Shown here: positions 42,502-52,014 of the stretch, piece after piece
Numbering within the stretch: the first letter of the stretch is position 1
Layout: every line of letters begins with the position of its first letter
Assembly (NCBI GenBank): GCA_024643405.1
Contig: JAHENA010000003.1
Span: 30,249 to 94,248 of the forward strand
DNA length: 64,000 nucleotides
Source: Flavobacteriales bacterium
GTDB lineage: Bacteria; Bacteroidota; Bacteroidia; Flavobacteriales; Flavobacteriaceae
Direction: 5' to 3'
The notes under the pieces: model-generated
The model's database searches: none
Told to the model about the DNA's origin: nothing
Seen by the model: only the letters and a program-made list of their open reading frames with translations
Made by a program: the position numbers and the translations under genes

Positions 42502-43665
42502 CTATTCTGATATTACGTTAAAGGCACCTTTGGTAATAAACTCAGAATTAGGATCAAAGTCCTTAGCATTTAATATTTGAATAAACCCATTGGAAGATTT
42601 ACCAATTTGAATAGTCACTTTTTTAAAAGACGTAACATCTTGTTTTAATATAGCATAATTAGTATTCTCAAAATTTATGACGGCTTCAGTTGGTAGGGCA
42701 TCAAATACATCACTTGAGGTTATTATGTCTGCTTCTAAATACATGCCTGGAGCAAATAATTTAGCATCATCAGAGTTTTCTAAATCGCCATGAATGTCTA
42801 TGGTTCTTTCTGTTGGGTTAATAGCTCTATTTATTAAATGAACACGTCCATTATAGACTTGGCTGGAGTTATTTTGAAGATGTATTTTAATGGGTTGTTC
42901 AACTTTAACAAATGGAAGATCATTCTCAAAAATCTTTAATTCTAGATGCAAGTGTTCTGTATTAGTTACGGTTATTGCTATATCTGATGGGTTTAAAAAC
43001 ATACCTTTTGAAACTTCAATAGAAGTTGCAATACCAGAGATAGGTGAAGTGACACTAATGATAGAGCTAATAGTTTCACCTGTTAAAACAGTTGAGTTAA
43101 TATTCATCAAACTTAATTTCTTTTGTAATGATTGATATTGCGCTAAAGTGACTTTATAGTCTGATTCAGATTTTAAATAATTTTTTTGCGACGTTACGTT
43201 ATCAGCTACTAAGGTTTTTTGTCTTTCATAGTCAGATTTCAAATAATTTAATTTGCTTTTGGCTTCTAAAAAATCTTGTTGAATTTGGATATATTCAGGG
43301 TTTTCAAGTGTAAATAAGATTTGTCCTTTTTTTACACTATCTCCGGGTAAGAGTGAAATAGTCTTAACATATCCTGCAAAATATGCACTTATAGAGGCTT
43401 TGTTTTCTGGCGGAACATCAAACATCCCATTTGCTTTTACTGACGTTGTGAATTCTTGTTTTGTTATTTTACCCAGTACCATATCTGATGAAACAAATTG
43501 AGCATCTGTAATAGTTATTATATCTTTTTCGGAAGATTCTGAACTTTCAATGGTTATAACATCTTCTTTGTTTTTGGAATTACAAGAAACAAGACTAATC
43601 AACACCATGATGAGTAATCCTTTTATTGTTATTATATTTTTAAAGTTGTTGAACATGGTTATCAT
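42502..43665 (-). CDS. RND efflux periplasmic adaptor lipoprotein (CusB/HlyD family)
   Basis: Lipobox VLISLVSC; AYFAGYVKTISLLPGDSVKKGQILFTLENPEYIQIQQDFLEAKSKL; ISVTSPISGIATSIEVSKGMFLNP. Confidence 0.9.
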   Translation of the reverse strand: MITMFNNFKNIITIKGLLIMVLISLVSCNSKNKEDVITIESSESSEKDIITITDAQFVSSDMVLGKITKQEFTTSVKANGMFDVPPENKASISAYFAGYVKTISLLPGDSVKKGQILFTLENPEYIQIQQDFLEAKSKLNYLKSDYERQKTLVADNVTSQKNYLKSESDYKVTLAQYQSLQKKLSLMNINSTVLTGETISSIISVTSPISGIATSIEVSKGMFLNPSDIAITVTNTEHLHLELKIFENDLPFVKVEQPIKIHLQNNSSQVYNGRVHLINRAINPTERTIDIHGDLENSDDAKLFAPGMYLEADIITSSDVFDALPTEAVINFENTNYAILKQDVTSFKKVTIQIGKSSNGFIQILNAKDFDPNSEFITKGAFNVISE

Positions 43666-43667
43666 GA

Positions 43668-46600
43668 TTAATAAGTTAAATAGTTTAATTCTAAAATGGT
43701 TGCGTTATAATCAAAGAGATTTTGTAAATAATTTATCTCAATTTTTGTGGCACTCTCTAATAGTTGTACATATTGAAGAAAATCAACTTCGCCATTTTGG
43801 AAGGCTTTTGAGGCATTCAGGCTTAGTTGTTTTGATAAATTTTGGCCAGTCTTAATATAATAATTAACAGCTTCTTCATATTTTTTTAAATCTGATTGTA
43901 AACTTTTATATTTTGCATTGAGCTGAATTTTATAATTTTCATATTCATTATCAATAATCATGGTCTGTGTTTTGGCCGCATTTATTTTTGATTTATTGGC
44001 GCCAAACCATAAAGGAATTGAAATACCAGCTTGAAAACCTGAATAATTTTTAGCATCTAAACCATTATTTGTTCCTTGGAAAACCGAAAAATTTATATCA
44101 GGTAAAAGATGTTGTCTTTCTAATGAAAGCGTTGTTTGAGACAGCTGTTTTGCGGTTTCATAATAAAGCAAACCAGGATGTTCAGAAGTATTCCAGGTAT
44201 TAAGTTCTAACAATGGAGATAAGTGTTGTGAAATCACATAAGTTGAATCAGATTGAAGCCATTCATTGAAATTGTTATAAGCTTTGGCCACGTTTTCTTT
44301 ACTTTGGGAAAGAAGTAACGAAATTTCTTTTTGCTTGGTTTCAGCAGTTAGTTTTTCAAGTAAATTGGTTTCTCCAACCTCATACCGTTTATTTGCTGCT
44401 TTTGAAAATTGATTATAAAGGCTATCCAAATATGTATATTGCTCCACGACGTTGGTTGTATATACCACATTGTAGTAGGCTTTATAAACCTCCTTTTTAA
44501 GTAAACGTTCATTGATGTTATATTCCTGAAACGATAAAATTGATTTTTGTTTTTCGGCCTTTCTTTGTGTTCCATAAATTGTTGGAAATTGGATGGACTG
44601 GCTGATTCCAAATACTTTTAAAGGGTGTCCGTTTTCAGCAATATTGTTTTCGTCATAATGATAATAAAGCTGAGTTTTGTCAATATTATAAGCAGTTCCC
44701 ATTAATTGTTTAGTTTGATTTACTCTATTAGCTGAAGCTTTTAACATGTTATTGTTTTCTAAAGCGATTTCAACTGCTTGTTCTGCTGTAATTTCTTTAG
44801 TTTGAGAGTTACTAAAAAAGGGTAAAAATAAAAGAGCAAATAGTGGTAAGACCTTGTTTTTGATTTTTGGCATATGTCCTTTTCTATCAAACATGGCGTA
44901 TAAAACTGGTAAGACTACAAGCGTTAATGCGGTTGCGCTAATAAGTCCTCCAACTACTACGGTTGCTAATGGACGTTGAACTTCTGCGCCTGCTGAGGTT
45001 GAAATAGCCATTGGTAGAAAACCAAGTGCAGCGGCCGCGGCCGTAAGTAAAACAGGTCTTAGTCTGTTATTTGTTCCCATAAGAATACGTTTATTAATAT
45101 TGGTAATTCCATGTGCTTTCAGTTCTTTAAACTCCTCAATGAGCACGATGCCATTTAAAACGGCAATACCAAAAAGTGCGATAAAACCTACGCCAGCCGA
45201 AATGCTAAAAGGTAAATCTCTAAAATAGAGTAGAAGTACACCACCAATAGCCGATAGTGGAATAGCACTATAAATAATTAAGGCTTCTTTTACAGAATCA
45301 AAAGCGAAATATAATAGCACAAATATTAAAATAAGAGCAATTGGAACGGCTACTTTTAATCTGGCCGAAGCAGTTCTAAGATTCTCAAATTGTCCGCCAT
45401 AACTTACCGTATACCCCACAGGAAGTTTCACTTCTTTTTCAATAATGTTTTGAACATCTTTTACAACAGATTCTAAGTCACGATTTCTAACATTCACACC
45501 TACAACTATACGGCGTTTTGTGTTATCTCTTGAAATTTTTGCAGGACCTTTGGTATAGTTTATTTCTGCAAATTCACTTAAAGGTAAACTATAACCATTA
45601 GGAAGTAAAACCGATGCAGTTTCAATATTTTGAATATCTTTTCTATGCTTTTCATCATATCTCACTACTAAATCAAATTGTTTTTCGCCTTCAAAAACAG
45701 TTCCAGCTGGCATTCCGGCAAATCCCATAGTAATTATTTTGTTTAAATCTTGGATATTGAGACCATATTTAGCAATGTTGTTTCTTTTATACTTCACTGA
45801 CATTTGTGGCAAACCTGCTGTTTTTTCAACAGATATATCAGCAGCGCCTTTAACGTTTTGAATAGCTTTTTCTACTTCAAGTGCTTTCTTATAAAGAACA
45901 TCTAAATCCTCACCAAAAATTTTGATTGCCAAATCAGCACGAACACCCGTGATAAGTTCATTAAAACGCATCTCAATAGGTTGTGTAAATTCGTAGTCAA
46001 CCCCAGGAATTTCAGATAGGGCTTCTTTAAATTTATCAGCCAATTCATCTTTCGTTTTGGCAGAAACCCATTCGCTTTTTGGTTTTAACTTAATAATCAC
46101 ATCACTTTCTTCCATTGACATAGGGTCAGTAGGAACTTCAGCGGCCCCAATACGACTTACTACTTGTTCTACTTCTGGGAACTTTAAAAGTATTTTCTCC
46201 ATCCGCGATGTTGCTTCAACGGTTTTGGTTAAAGAGGTTCCTGTTTTCAGTATAGGTTGAATAACGAAATCACCTTCATCTAAGGTGGGAACAAATTCGC
46301 CACCCATTCTTGAATACAAAAATGCGGTCATTAATAATAAAGCAACTGAAAGTGATAAGACTAATTTTTTTTGACGAAGTGCCCATGAAATGGTAGGTTG
46401 GTATTTATCTTCAAGAAAAGCAATTAGTCTTGAAGAAATAGTTCTTTTTTCAACGTTTGAAGGTTTTATAAATAAGGAAGCCATTACCGGAATATAGGTA
46501 AAGCATAAAACCATGGCACCAATAAGAGCAAAACAGAAAACCAAGGCCATAGGACGAAACATTTTTCCTTCAACATTGACTAGTGATAGTATTGGAATAA

Positions 46601-47990
46601 AAACGATGATGATAATTAACTGACCAAAAACAGCTGATTTCATCATTTTGGTAGCACCTTGAAAGGTGATTTTATCAATTAAACCTTGTCTTTCGTTTGC
46701 TGGAATAGATAAAAGTTTAGCCCTTTGACTTGTTATTTTAAATGCAATGAATTCCACGATAATGACTGCTCCGTCTATAATTATACCAAAGTCAATCGCC
46801 CCTAAACTCATAAGGTTGGCATCTACACCAAATATGTACATGAGTGATAAAGCAAAAAGCAAACATAAGGGTATAACCGATGCGACTACCAGACCAGAAC
46901 GGATATTGCCTAAAAGTAAAACCACCACAAATATGACAATTAAACAACCGAGTATTAAGTTTTCTGCTATGGTTGTAGTTGTTTTTGCAATAAGTTCACT
47001 TCGTTCTAAAAAAGGATTGATACTTATTCCAGGAGGTAATGAAGATTGAATTTCATTAACGCGGTCTTTAACTGCGTTGATAACGGCATTTGAATTAGCG
47101 TCTTTTAACATCATAACCTGACCAAGTACTTTTTCTCCTTCACCATTTCCAGTAATTGCCCCAAACCGATTGGCATATCCAAATCCGACTTTTGCAATAT
47201 CTTTTATATAAACCGGTACATTTTCTCTTCTGGTAACTACAATGTTTTCAATATCTTCTAAAGAACTTACTAAACCTTCCCCACGAATAAAATAACTTTC
47301 ATTAAGTTTTTCTATATAACCACCACCAGCAATACTGTTATTTTTTTCTAAAGCATTAAAAGCATCAAAAATAGAAACATTCATAGCTCTTAATCGTTCT
47401 GGGTTTAAGGCTACTTCATATTGTTTTAAATGGCCTCCCCAGGTATTTACTTCAACAACTCCTGGAATTCCTGAAAGTTGTCGTTTTACAATCCAATCTT
47501 GAATGGTACGAACGTCGGTTAATGAATACTTGTCTTTATATTTAGGGTCAACATTGATTATATATTGATAAATTTCTCCAAGTCCGGTTGATACAGGACC
47601 CATAAAAGGAGTTCCAAATCCAGCAGGGATTTTTTCTTCTGCATTTTTGATTTTTTCTGCAATAAGCTGTCTTGGTAAATAGGTACCAATATTGTCTTCA
47701 AATACAACTGTAACAACTGACAAACCAAATTTTGAAACCGACCGAATTTCTTTTACACCTGGCAAGTTGGCCATTTCTAATTCTACTGGATAGGTTAAAA
47801 ACTTCTCAACATCTTCAGTAGCTAAATTTCTGGAAGTAGTAATTACCTGAACTTGATTATTAGTAACATCGGGTACCGCACCTATAGGAATATTGGAAAG
47901 TGAATAAAAACCAAAACCAATAATACCTGCAGTGAAAAGCAAGACTATAAGTTTATGGTGGATGCTATACTGGATAATTTTTTCTAACAT
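43668..47990 (-). CDS. CusA/CzcA-type heavy-metal RND transporter fused to a TolC-like outer-membrane factor
   Basis: N-terminal ~1040 aa RND (QYSIHHKLIVLLFTAGIIGFGFYSLSNIPIGAVPDVTNNQVQV; DFGIIIDGAVIIVEF); C-terminal ~400 aa with signal-like LPLFALLFLPFFSNSQTKEITAEQAVEIALENNN and two OEP-type repeats. Start at MLEKIIQYS (47990) preferred over 48017. Confidence 0.92.
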   Translation of the reverse strand: MLEKIIQYSIHHKLIVLLFTAGIIGFGFYSLSNIPIGAVPDVTNNQVQVITTSRNLATEDVEKFLTYPVELEMANLPGVKEIRSVSKFGLSVVTVVFEDNIGTYLPRQLIAEKIKNAEEKIPAGFGTPFMGPVSTGLGEIYQYIINVDPKYKDKYSLTDVRTIQDWIVKRQLSGIPGVVEVNTWGGHLKQYEVALNPERLRAMNVSIFDAFNALEKNNSIAGGGYIEKLNESYFIRGEGLVSSLEDIENIVVTRRENVPVYIKDIAKVGFGYANRFGAITGNGEGEKVLGQVMMLKDANSNAVINAVKDRVNEIQSSLPPGISINPFLERSELIAKTTTTIAENLILGCLIVIFVVVLLLGNIRSGLVVASVIPLCLLFALSLMYIFGVDANLMSLGAIDFGIIIDGAVIIVEFIAFKITSQRAKLLSIPANERQGLIDKITFQGATKMMKSAVFGQLIIIIVFIPILSLVNVEGKMFRPMALVFCFALIGAMVLCFTYIPVMASLFIKPSNVEKRTISSRLIAFLEDKYQPTISWALRQKKLVLSLSVALLLMTAFLYSRMGGEFVPTLDEGDFVIQPILKTGTSLTKTVEATSRMEKILLKFPEVEQVVSRIGAAEVPTDPMSMEESDVIIKLKPKSEWVSAKTKDELADKFKEALSEIPGVDYEFTQPIEMRFNELITGVRADLAIKIFGEDLDVLYKKALEVEKAIQNVKGAADISVEKTAGLPQMSVKYKRNNIAKYGLNIQDLNKIITMGFAGMPAGTVFEGEKQFDLVVRYDEKHRKDIQNIETASVLLPNGYSLPLSEFAEINYTKGPAKISRDNTKRRIVVGVNVRNRDLESVVKDVQNIIEKEVKLPVGYTVSYGGQFENLRTASARLKVAVPIALILIFVLLYFAFDSVKEALIIYSAIPLSAIGGVLLLYFRDLPFSISAGVGFIALFGIAVLNGIVLIEEFKELKAHGITNINKRILMGTNNRLRPVLLTAAAAALGFLPMAISTSAGAEVQRPLATVVVGGLISATALTLVVLPVLYAMFDRKGHMPKIKNKVLPLFALLFLPFFSNSQTKEITAEQAVEIALENNNMLKASANRVNQTKQLMGTAYNIDKTQLYYHYDENNIAENGHPLKVFGISQSIQFPTIYGTQRKAEKQKSILSFQEYNINERLLKKEVYKAYYNVVYTTNVVEQYTYLDSLYNQFSKAANKRYEVGETNLLEKLTAETKQKEISLLLSQSKENVAKAYNNFNEWLQSDSTYVISQHLSPLLELNTWNTSEHPGLLYYETAKQLSQTTLSLERQHLLPDINFSVFQGTNNGLDAKNYSGFQAGISIPLWFGANKSKINAAKTQTMIIDNEYENYKIQLNAKYKSLQSDLKKYEEAVNYYIKTGQNLSKQLSLNASKAFQNGEVDFLQYVQLLESATKIEINYLQNLFDYNATILELNYLTY

Positions 47991-48052
47991 TTTTAGGTGT
48001 ATTTGATTACAATGCAAATTTAAAATGTAGAACTAAGAATTATCTAATCAAT

Positions 48053-48073
48053 ACCTTAAGATTTGCTTAAAAA
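48053..48073 (-). promoter_or_regulatory. CTTAA-N6-CTTAA direct-repeat box upstream of the RND gene
   Basis: ACCTTAAGATTTGCTTAAAAA on plus; identical to the copy at 50318-50338; half-sites spaced 11 bp. Confidence 0.6.
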
Positions 48074-48093
48074 GGAGAAGTTGACTTAATATC

Positions 48094-48124
48094 AAAAAAA
48101 AGGTTCGGGAACCACCCCGAACCT
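48094..48124 (-). terminator. Intrinsic terminator downstream of the sensor-kinase gene
   Basis: AGGTTCGGG-aaccac-CCCGAACCT; the plus-strand A run before it becomes a T run on the minus strand. Confidence 0.85.
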
Positions 48125-48223
48125 AACCAACCGTTTAAGAAATTATATTAATTAAAGAATTAATCATCTCTTAAATTTATAATACAAATAAAGTGTATTT
48201 TTATTAAAAAGCACTATTAATTT

Positions 48224-48243
48224 CTTAAGATTTGCTTAAAAAA
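48224..48243 (-). promoter_or_regulatory. CTTAA-N6-CTTAA box overlapping the 3' end of the sensor-kinase gene
   Basis: CTTAAGATTTGCTTAAAAAA, third copy of the same sequence; encodes the final FLSKS* of the kinase. Confidence 0.4.
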
Positions 48244-49610
48244 TTAATAGTAAAAGTAGTTCCCTTATTAGGTTTGCTTTCTATGTTAATAATTGCTTTA
48301 ATAGCTTCTGCTGATTTTAGGGCGATGGAAAGCCCTAAGCCATTTCCTGAAATGTGTTTGTGCTCCAATGCTTCAGATCTAAAGAAATGATTAAAAACAT
48401 TGGGAATATCTTCGTTTTTTATGCCAATACCTTCATCTTTTATTTTACAAAGAATGCTTTTATCAATAGACATTAATTGGATGAGAATAGATTTGTTTTG
48501 GGTTGAATATTTAATGGCATTGTTAATAATATTATCTAGGATGAGGTTGGCATGGTATTTTGGCACCAAAGTTTTTTCTTCTGTTTCTACTTGTAATTCA
48601 ACTTTTAAATTTTTTGAAAGAATATCCTTATCATATCTCACCAATATTTCATTTATAAGAGTTGGTAATGAAATGAGGGTGTTATTTAATATCGTATTGG
48701 TAGAATCTAATCTGGCCAACAATAATAATTGTTCTGTGGTTTTTGTCATTCTATCAATTTCTGAAAGGCTATATTTTATTTTATTTTCATATTCATTTAC
48801 GTCTCTCGGTTTTCTTATTAATACTTCTAATGTGCCTCTTAACGAAGCAAGTGGTGTACGCAACTCATGAGAAGCGTCTGATGTAAATTGACGCTCTCTT
48901 TCTATCGCATTTTCAATGCGTTGTAAAAGTTGATTGATGCCAGATGATAAATCATATAATTCATCTTTATATACTGGTAGTTCAACGCGTTCATTTAAAT
49001 TATTTTTAGTAATTCTATTGGTGGTTTGTGTAATATTTTTAACTGGAATGATACTTCTTCCAGCAAGATATCTGGAAACAAAATAAAGTCCGCAAAGCAT
49101 TGTTAAATAAGATATTATGAGCGTGTTTCTTAATTTAAATAGAACCATCAAGGATGGTTCTAGGGTTATGGCTGCCAACATATAACCTTTAGTTACACCA
49201 TTGCTTTCAATAGGCTTTTGAATTTGCCGAATTGCCTGATCTTTTAAATTGGTATTAAAATGAGTGCCGTATTCATTGATGTCTTTAAATGGTAAAACAT
49301 CCCTTTTTAGGTTTGGTGATTTATCCATCACACTGCCATTAATATCAATAATCTGAATGAAAATAGGATTCATTTGAATCTCTTTATGTTCAACTTCTTC
49401 CCATTCTGCCTTATTAATAAATTGAATAGCGTCGCCAATTATTTTTATTTCACCAGAATGTTTTGATGCTTCAAAATTTAAACTATTATCTAAATTTTGA
49501 TACATGGTTTCTTGAACAACGAAAAAAACAACCCCAAATATGATAGCCATAATCACAGCAGTAGCTATCATATAATGCAAAGCAATTCTATTTTGAAAAC
49601 TTAATTTCAT
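48225..49610 (-). CDS. Two-component sensor histidine kinase (heavy-metal CusS-like)
   Basis: Two TMs, HAMP, ERERQFTSDASHELRTPLASLRGTLEVL H-box, IKDEGIGIKNEDIPNVFNHFFRSE, GNGLGLSIALKSAEA. Confidence 0.94.
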   Translation of the reverse strand: MKLSFQNRIALHYMIATAVIMAIIFGVVFFVVQETMYQNLDNSLNFEASKHSGEIKIIGDAIQFINKAEWEEVEHKEIQMNPIFIQIIDINGSVMDKSPNLKRDVLPFKDINEYGTHFNTNLKDQAIRQIQKPIESNGVTKGYMLAAITLEPSLMVLFKLRNTLIISYLTMLCGLYFVSRYLAGRSIIPVKNITQTTNRITKNNLNERVELPVYKDELYDLSSGINQLLQRIENAIERERQFTSDASHELRTPLASLRGTLEVLIRKPRDVNEYENKIKYSLSEIDRMTKTTEQLLLLARLDSTNTILNNTLISLPTLINEILVRYDKDILSKNLKVELQVETEEKTLVPKYHANLILDNIINNAIKYSTQNKSILIQLMSIDKSILCKIKDEGIGIKNEDIPNVFNHFFRSEALEHKHISGNGLGLSIALKSAEAIKAIINIESKPNKGTTFTINFLSKS

Positions 49611-50275
49611 AGTTCATCGGCGATATATCCAATTCCTCTTATGGTTTGAATAAAATCTTCGTGTGGATTTAACTTCAGTTTTTTTCTTAAGGCATTAATG
49701 TATACATCTATAACACCCGTATTGTAATCAAAATGTATATCCCATACATTTTGAATAATACTCGTTCTGGTGCATACAACTCCTTTATTTTTCAATAAAT
49801 ATTCTAATAAAGCGAACTCTTTTTGAGTTAGCATAATTTCTTCATCTGCATTAAATACTTTATGAGTTTTAGTATTTAACAAGATATTTCCAATTGAAAA
49901 TGTGGAATGCTCTACAGATTTAGACCGTAATTGTACTTTAATTCGTTCTAAGAGCTCATCAAAGTGAAAAGGCTTTTTAATATAATCATTAGCCCCAGAT
50001 TGTAGTCCGAAAATAGTTTCATCTACCGTATCTTTTGCAGTTAAAAAAATTATAGGAGTATTATTAAATGATTTTCTAAATTCATGACATATTTCAATAC
50101 CGCTTAAGCCGGGGAGCATCCAATCTAATAGTAACAAATCATAAATACCAGACAAAGCAAGCTCTAAGCCTGTCTTTCCATTATCAGCAACGTCTACAAT
50201 AAAAGATTCTTCTTCTAATCCTTGTTTAAGAAAATTAGAAATGCCAGTTTCATCTTCTACAACTAATATTTTCAT
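49607..50275 (-). CDS. OmpR-family response regulator (CusR-like)
   Basis: MKILVVEDETGISNFLKQGL, LLLDWMLPGLSG, winged-helix end VIDVYINALRKKLKLNPHEDFIQTIRGIGYIA. Start at 50275 preferred over 50302. Confidence 0.94.
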   Translation of the reverse strand: MKILVVEDETGISNFLKQGLEEESFIVDVADNGKTGLELALSGIYDLLLLDWMLPGLSGIEICHEFRKSFNNTPIIFLTAKDTVDETIFGLQSGANDYIKKPFHFDELLERIKVQLRSKSVEHSTFSIGNILLNTKTHKVFNADEEIMLTQKEFALLEYLLKNKGVVCTRTSIIQNVWDIHFDYNTGVIDVYINALRKKLKLNPHEDFIQTIRGIGYIADEL

Positions 50276-50317
50276 GATGCAAAAATTATTTTTTAATTTC
50301 AAAAAACAATTAAATGT

Positions 50318-50338
50318 ACCTTAAGATTTGCTTAAAAA
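50318..50338 (-). promoter_or_regulatory. CTTAA-N6-CTTAA direct-repeat box upstream of the response-regulator gene
   Basis: ACCTTAAGATTTGCTTAAAAA, identical 21-mer to 48053-48073. Confidence 0.6.
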
Positions 50339-50425
50339 AGAATTGAAAATGAAAATTTTAATAATTAGAATAAATAAGTCTGTGAAAGTTAAACTTTCAG
50401 AGGTTCAGAACTTTTATAAAGAATA

Positions 50426-50686
50426 TTAATTAAATTCTGATGAATCTAAATCTTGAAGTTCATTAAGTTGTTTCAATAAATCAAATGTTTTCTTGGCTTC
50501 TACTTCATCAACTACACTAATAGCAGCACCAACGTGTACCATGACATAGTCATTAACATTTGCTTCTGGTACAAGTGTTAAACTCACTTCTTTAATAACA
50601 CCGTCAAAAGACACTCTGCCAGTTCTAAAGGTTTCATCTAACTGAGCTGTTATTTCTATTAATTTTCCTGGAATTGAAAGACACAT
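50426..50686 (-). CDS. hypC: Hydrogenase maturation chaperone HypC
   Basis: MCLSIPGKLIEI...VSLTLVPEANVNDYVMVHVGAAISVVDEVEAKKTFDLLKQL. Confidence 0.95.
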   Translation of the reverse strand: MCLSIPGKLIEITAQLDETFRTGRVSFDGVIKEVSLTLVPEANVNDYVMVHVGAAISVVDEVEAKKTFDLLKQLNELQDLDSSEFN

Positions 50687-50698
50687 AATTTTTTTGAA

Positions 50699-51520
50699 TT
50701 AATTTTCTTTAAGCCACTGATACCAAGCTTCCATTCCTTCACCAGTAGTAGCAGAAACCTCAAAAAATTTCAATTTAGAATTTACTTGTAAGGCATAAGA
50801 CTTTAACTTTTTAATATCAATATTTAAATAGGGTAACAAATCTATTTTATTTATGATGCAAATATCCGAGGTATGAAACATATCAGGATATTTAATAGGT
50901 TTGTCTTCTCCTTCAGTGGTGCTGATTATAACCACACGTTTATTTTCACCTAGATGGAACATAGATGGACACACCAGGTTCCCCACATTTTCAATCATTA
51001 AAATGGAGTGGTCTTTTATGTTTAATTTTTTTACGGCCTCATAAACCATATCACTTTCTAAATGACATCCTTTGCCCGTATTGATTTGAATAACAGGTAT
51101 GCCTAAAGCATTAATTCTATTGGCATCGTTAAGTGTTTGTTGATCTCCTTCAATCACATAAAATATTTTTTCATTTTTTAAGTCGGTTAAAGTTCTTTCT
51201 AAAATAGAGGTTTTACCTGAGCCTGGAGAACTCACTAAATTTAAAGCGAAAATGTTTTTAGCTTCAAAATAGCCTTTATTTCTTGACGCCATCACATCAT
51301 TATGTTGCAAAATATCTTGTTCTAAATCTATCACCGTTTTATGGTGATGGTCATAATTATGGCTATGGGGATGGTCATGGTCATGGTGATGATGATCATG
51401 TGTATGCTCATGACTATGAGAATGCCCGTCATGATGATGATGTCCGTGTGCTTCTACCTCACTAGGATTTTGAATAATCACACCATTTTTTTCTGATCCG
51501 CAACCGCAAGTTCCACACAT
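50699..51520 (-). CDS. hypB: Hydrogenase nickel incorporation GTPase HypB with His-rich region
   Basis: MCGTCGCGSEK N-terminus, HGHHHHDGHSHSHEHTHDHHHHDHDHPHSHNYDHHH, NLVSSPGSGKTSILERTL, ICIINKIDLLPYL. Confidence 0.97.
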   Translation of the reverse strand: MCGTCGCGSEKNGVIIQNPSEVEAHGHHHHDGHSHSHEHTHDHHHHDHDHPHSHNYDHHHKTVIDLEQDILQHNDVMASRNKGYFEAKNIFALNLVSSPGSGKTSILERTLTDLKNEKIFYVIEGDQQTLNDANRINALGIPVIQINTGKGCHLESDMVYEAVKKLNIKDHSILMIENVGNLVCPSMFHLGENKRVVIISTTEGEDKPIKYPDMFHTSDICIINKIDLLPYLNIDIKKLKSYALQVNSKLKFFEVSATTGEGMEAWYQWLKEN

Positions 51521-51576
51521 AATTTGTAATTTTTATAATTTTGTTAAATACTTAATTTCGGGTCATCTTTGAATTT

Positions 51577-51918
51577 TTAAGACACCTCTAAATATTTTAC
51601 CCTCAATTCTTTGCCTTTAATAATGCTTTTTAAGAAGCTATTGCATTTAGGACATGAATCATAAAAATATTTAACTTTAAAAATATGGTGACAATCACCA
51701 CATTTTGCCTCTCCTTCAATAATATTTATTCTTTTTTCAGCATGTTCCAATACCGTGTCTTTAACAGCCGAAGGCCAAACAAAATCTAAAGAATCAAATT
51801 CAATTCCTGCCAGTGTGCCTATTTCAAGTTCAATGAATTCAACTTTATTTTTATTGGCTTTTTTTGTTTCTTTTTCAGCAATATCAACTATACCCAACGC
51901 TATTGATAATTCATGCAT
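51577..51918 (-). CDS. hypA: Hydrogenase nickel insertion protein HypA
   Basis: MHELSIALGIVDIAEKE; zinc site CGDCHHIFKVKYFYDSCPKC. Confidence 0.96.
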   Translation of the reverse strand: MHELSIALGIVDIAEKETKKANKNKVEFIELEIGTLAGIEFDSLDFVWPSAVKDTVLEHAEKRINIIEGEAKCGDCHHIFKVKYFYDSCPKCNSFLKSIIKGKELRVKYLEVS

Positions 51919-51990
51919 GTAGTTAATATTTTTGAAAGTTTAACCTATTGATATATAGAACAATAATAAATATTTACAAGAATTAATAAT

Positions 51991-52004
51991 ATGACAAATG
52001 TCAT
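51991..52004. promoter_or_regulatory. Candidate Crp/Fnr-family-like dyad in the hypA/hydrogenase divergent region
   Basis: ATGACA-AA-TGTCAT inverted repeat (TGAC-N4-GTCA core). Confidence 0.45.
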
Positions 52005-52014
52005 GTTTTTTCTT

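Noticed and set aside
44348-44611. Minus-strand alternative-frame ORF inside the RND/OMF fusion
   Set aside because: Overlaps the larger, clearly homologous reading frame.
50386-50412. TGAAAGT-TAA-ACTTTCA hairpin between hypC and the response-regulator gene
   Set aside because: Could be a weak terminator for hypABC, but it lacks a convincing T run on the minus strand; not called.
51283-51465. Repetitive YGYGDGHGHGDDDH plus-strand ORF
   Set aside because: Complement of the HypB His-rich codons; low-complexity artefact.
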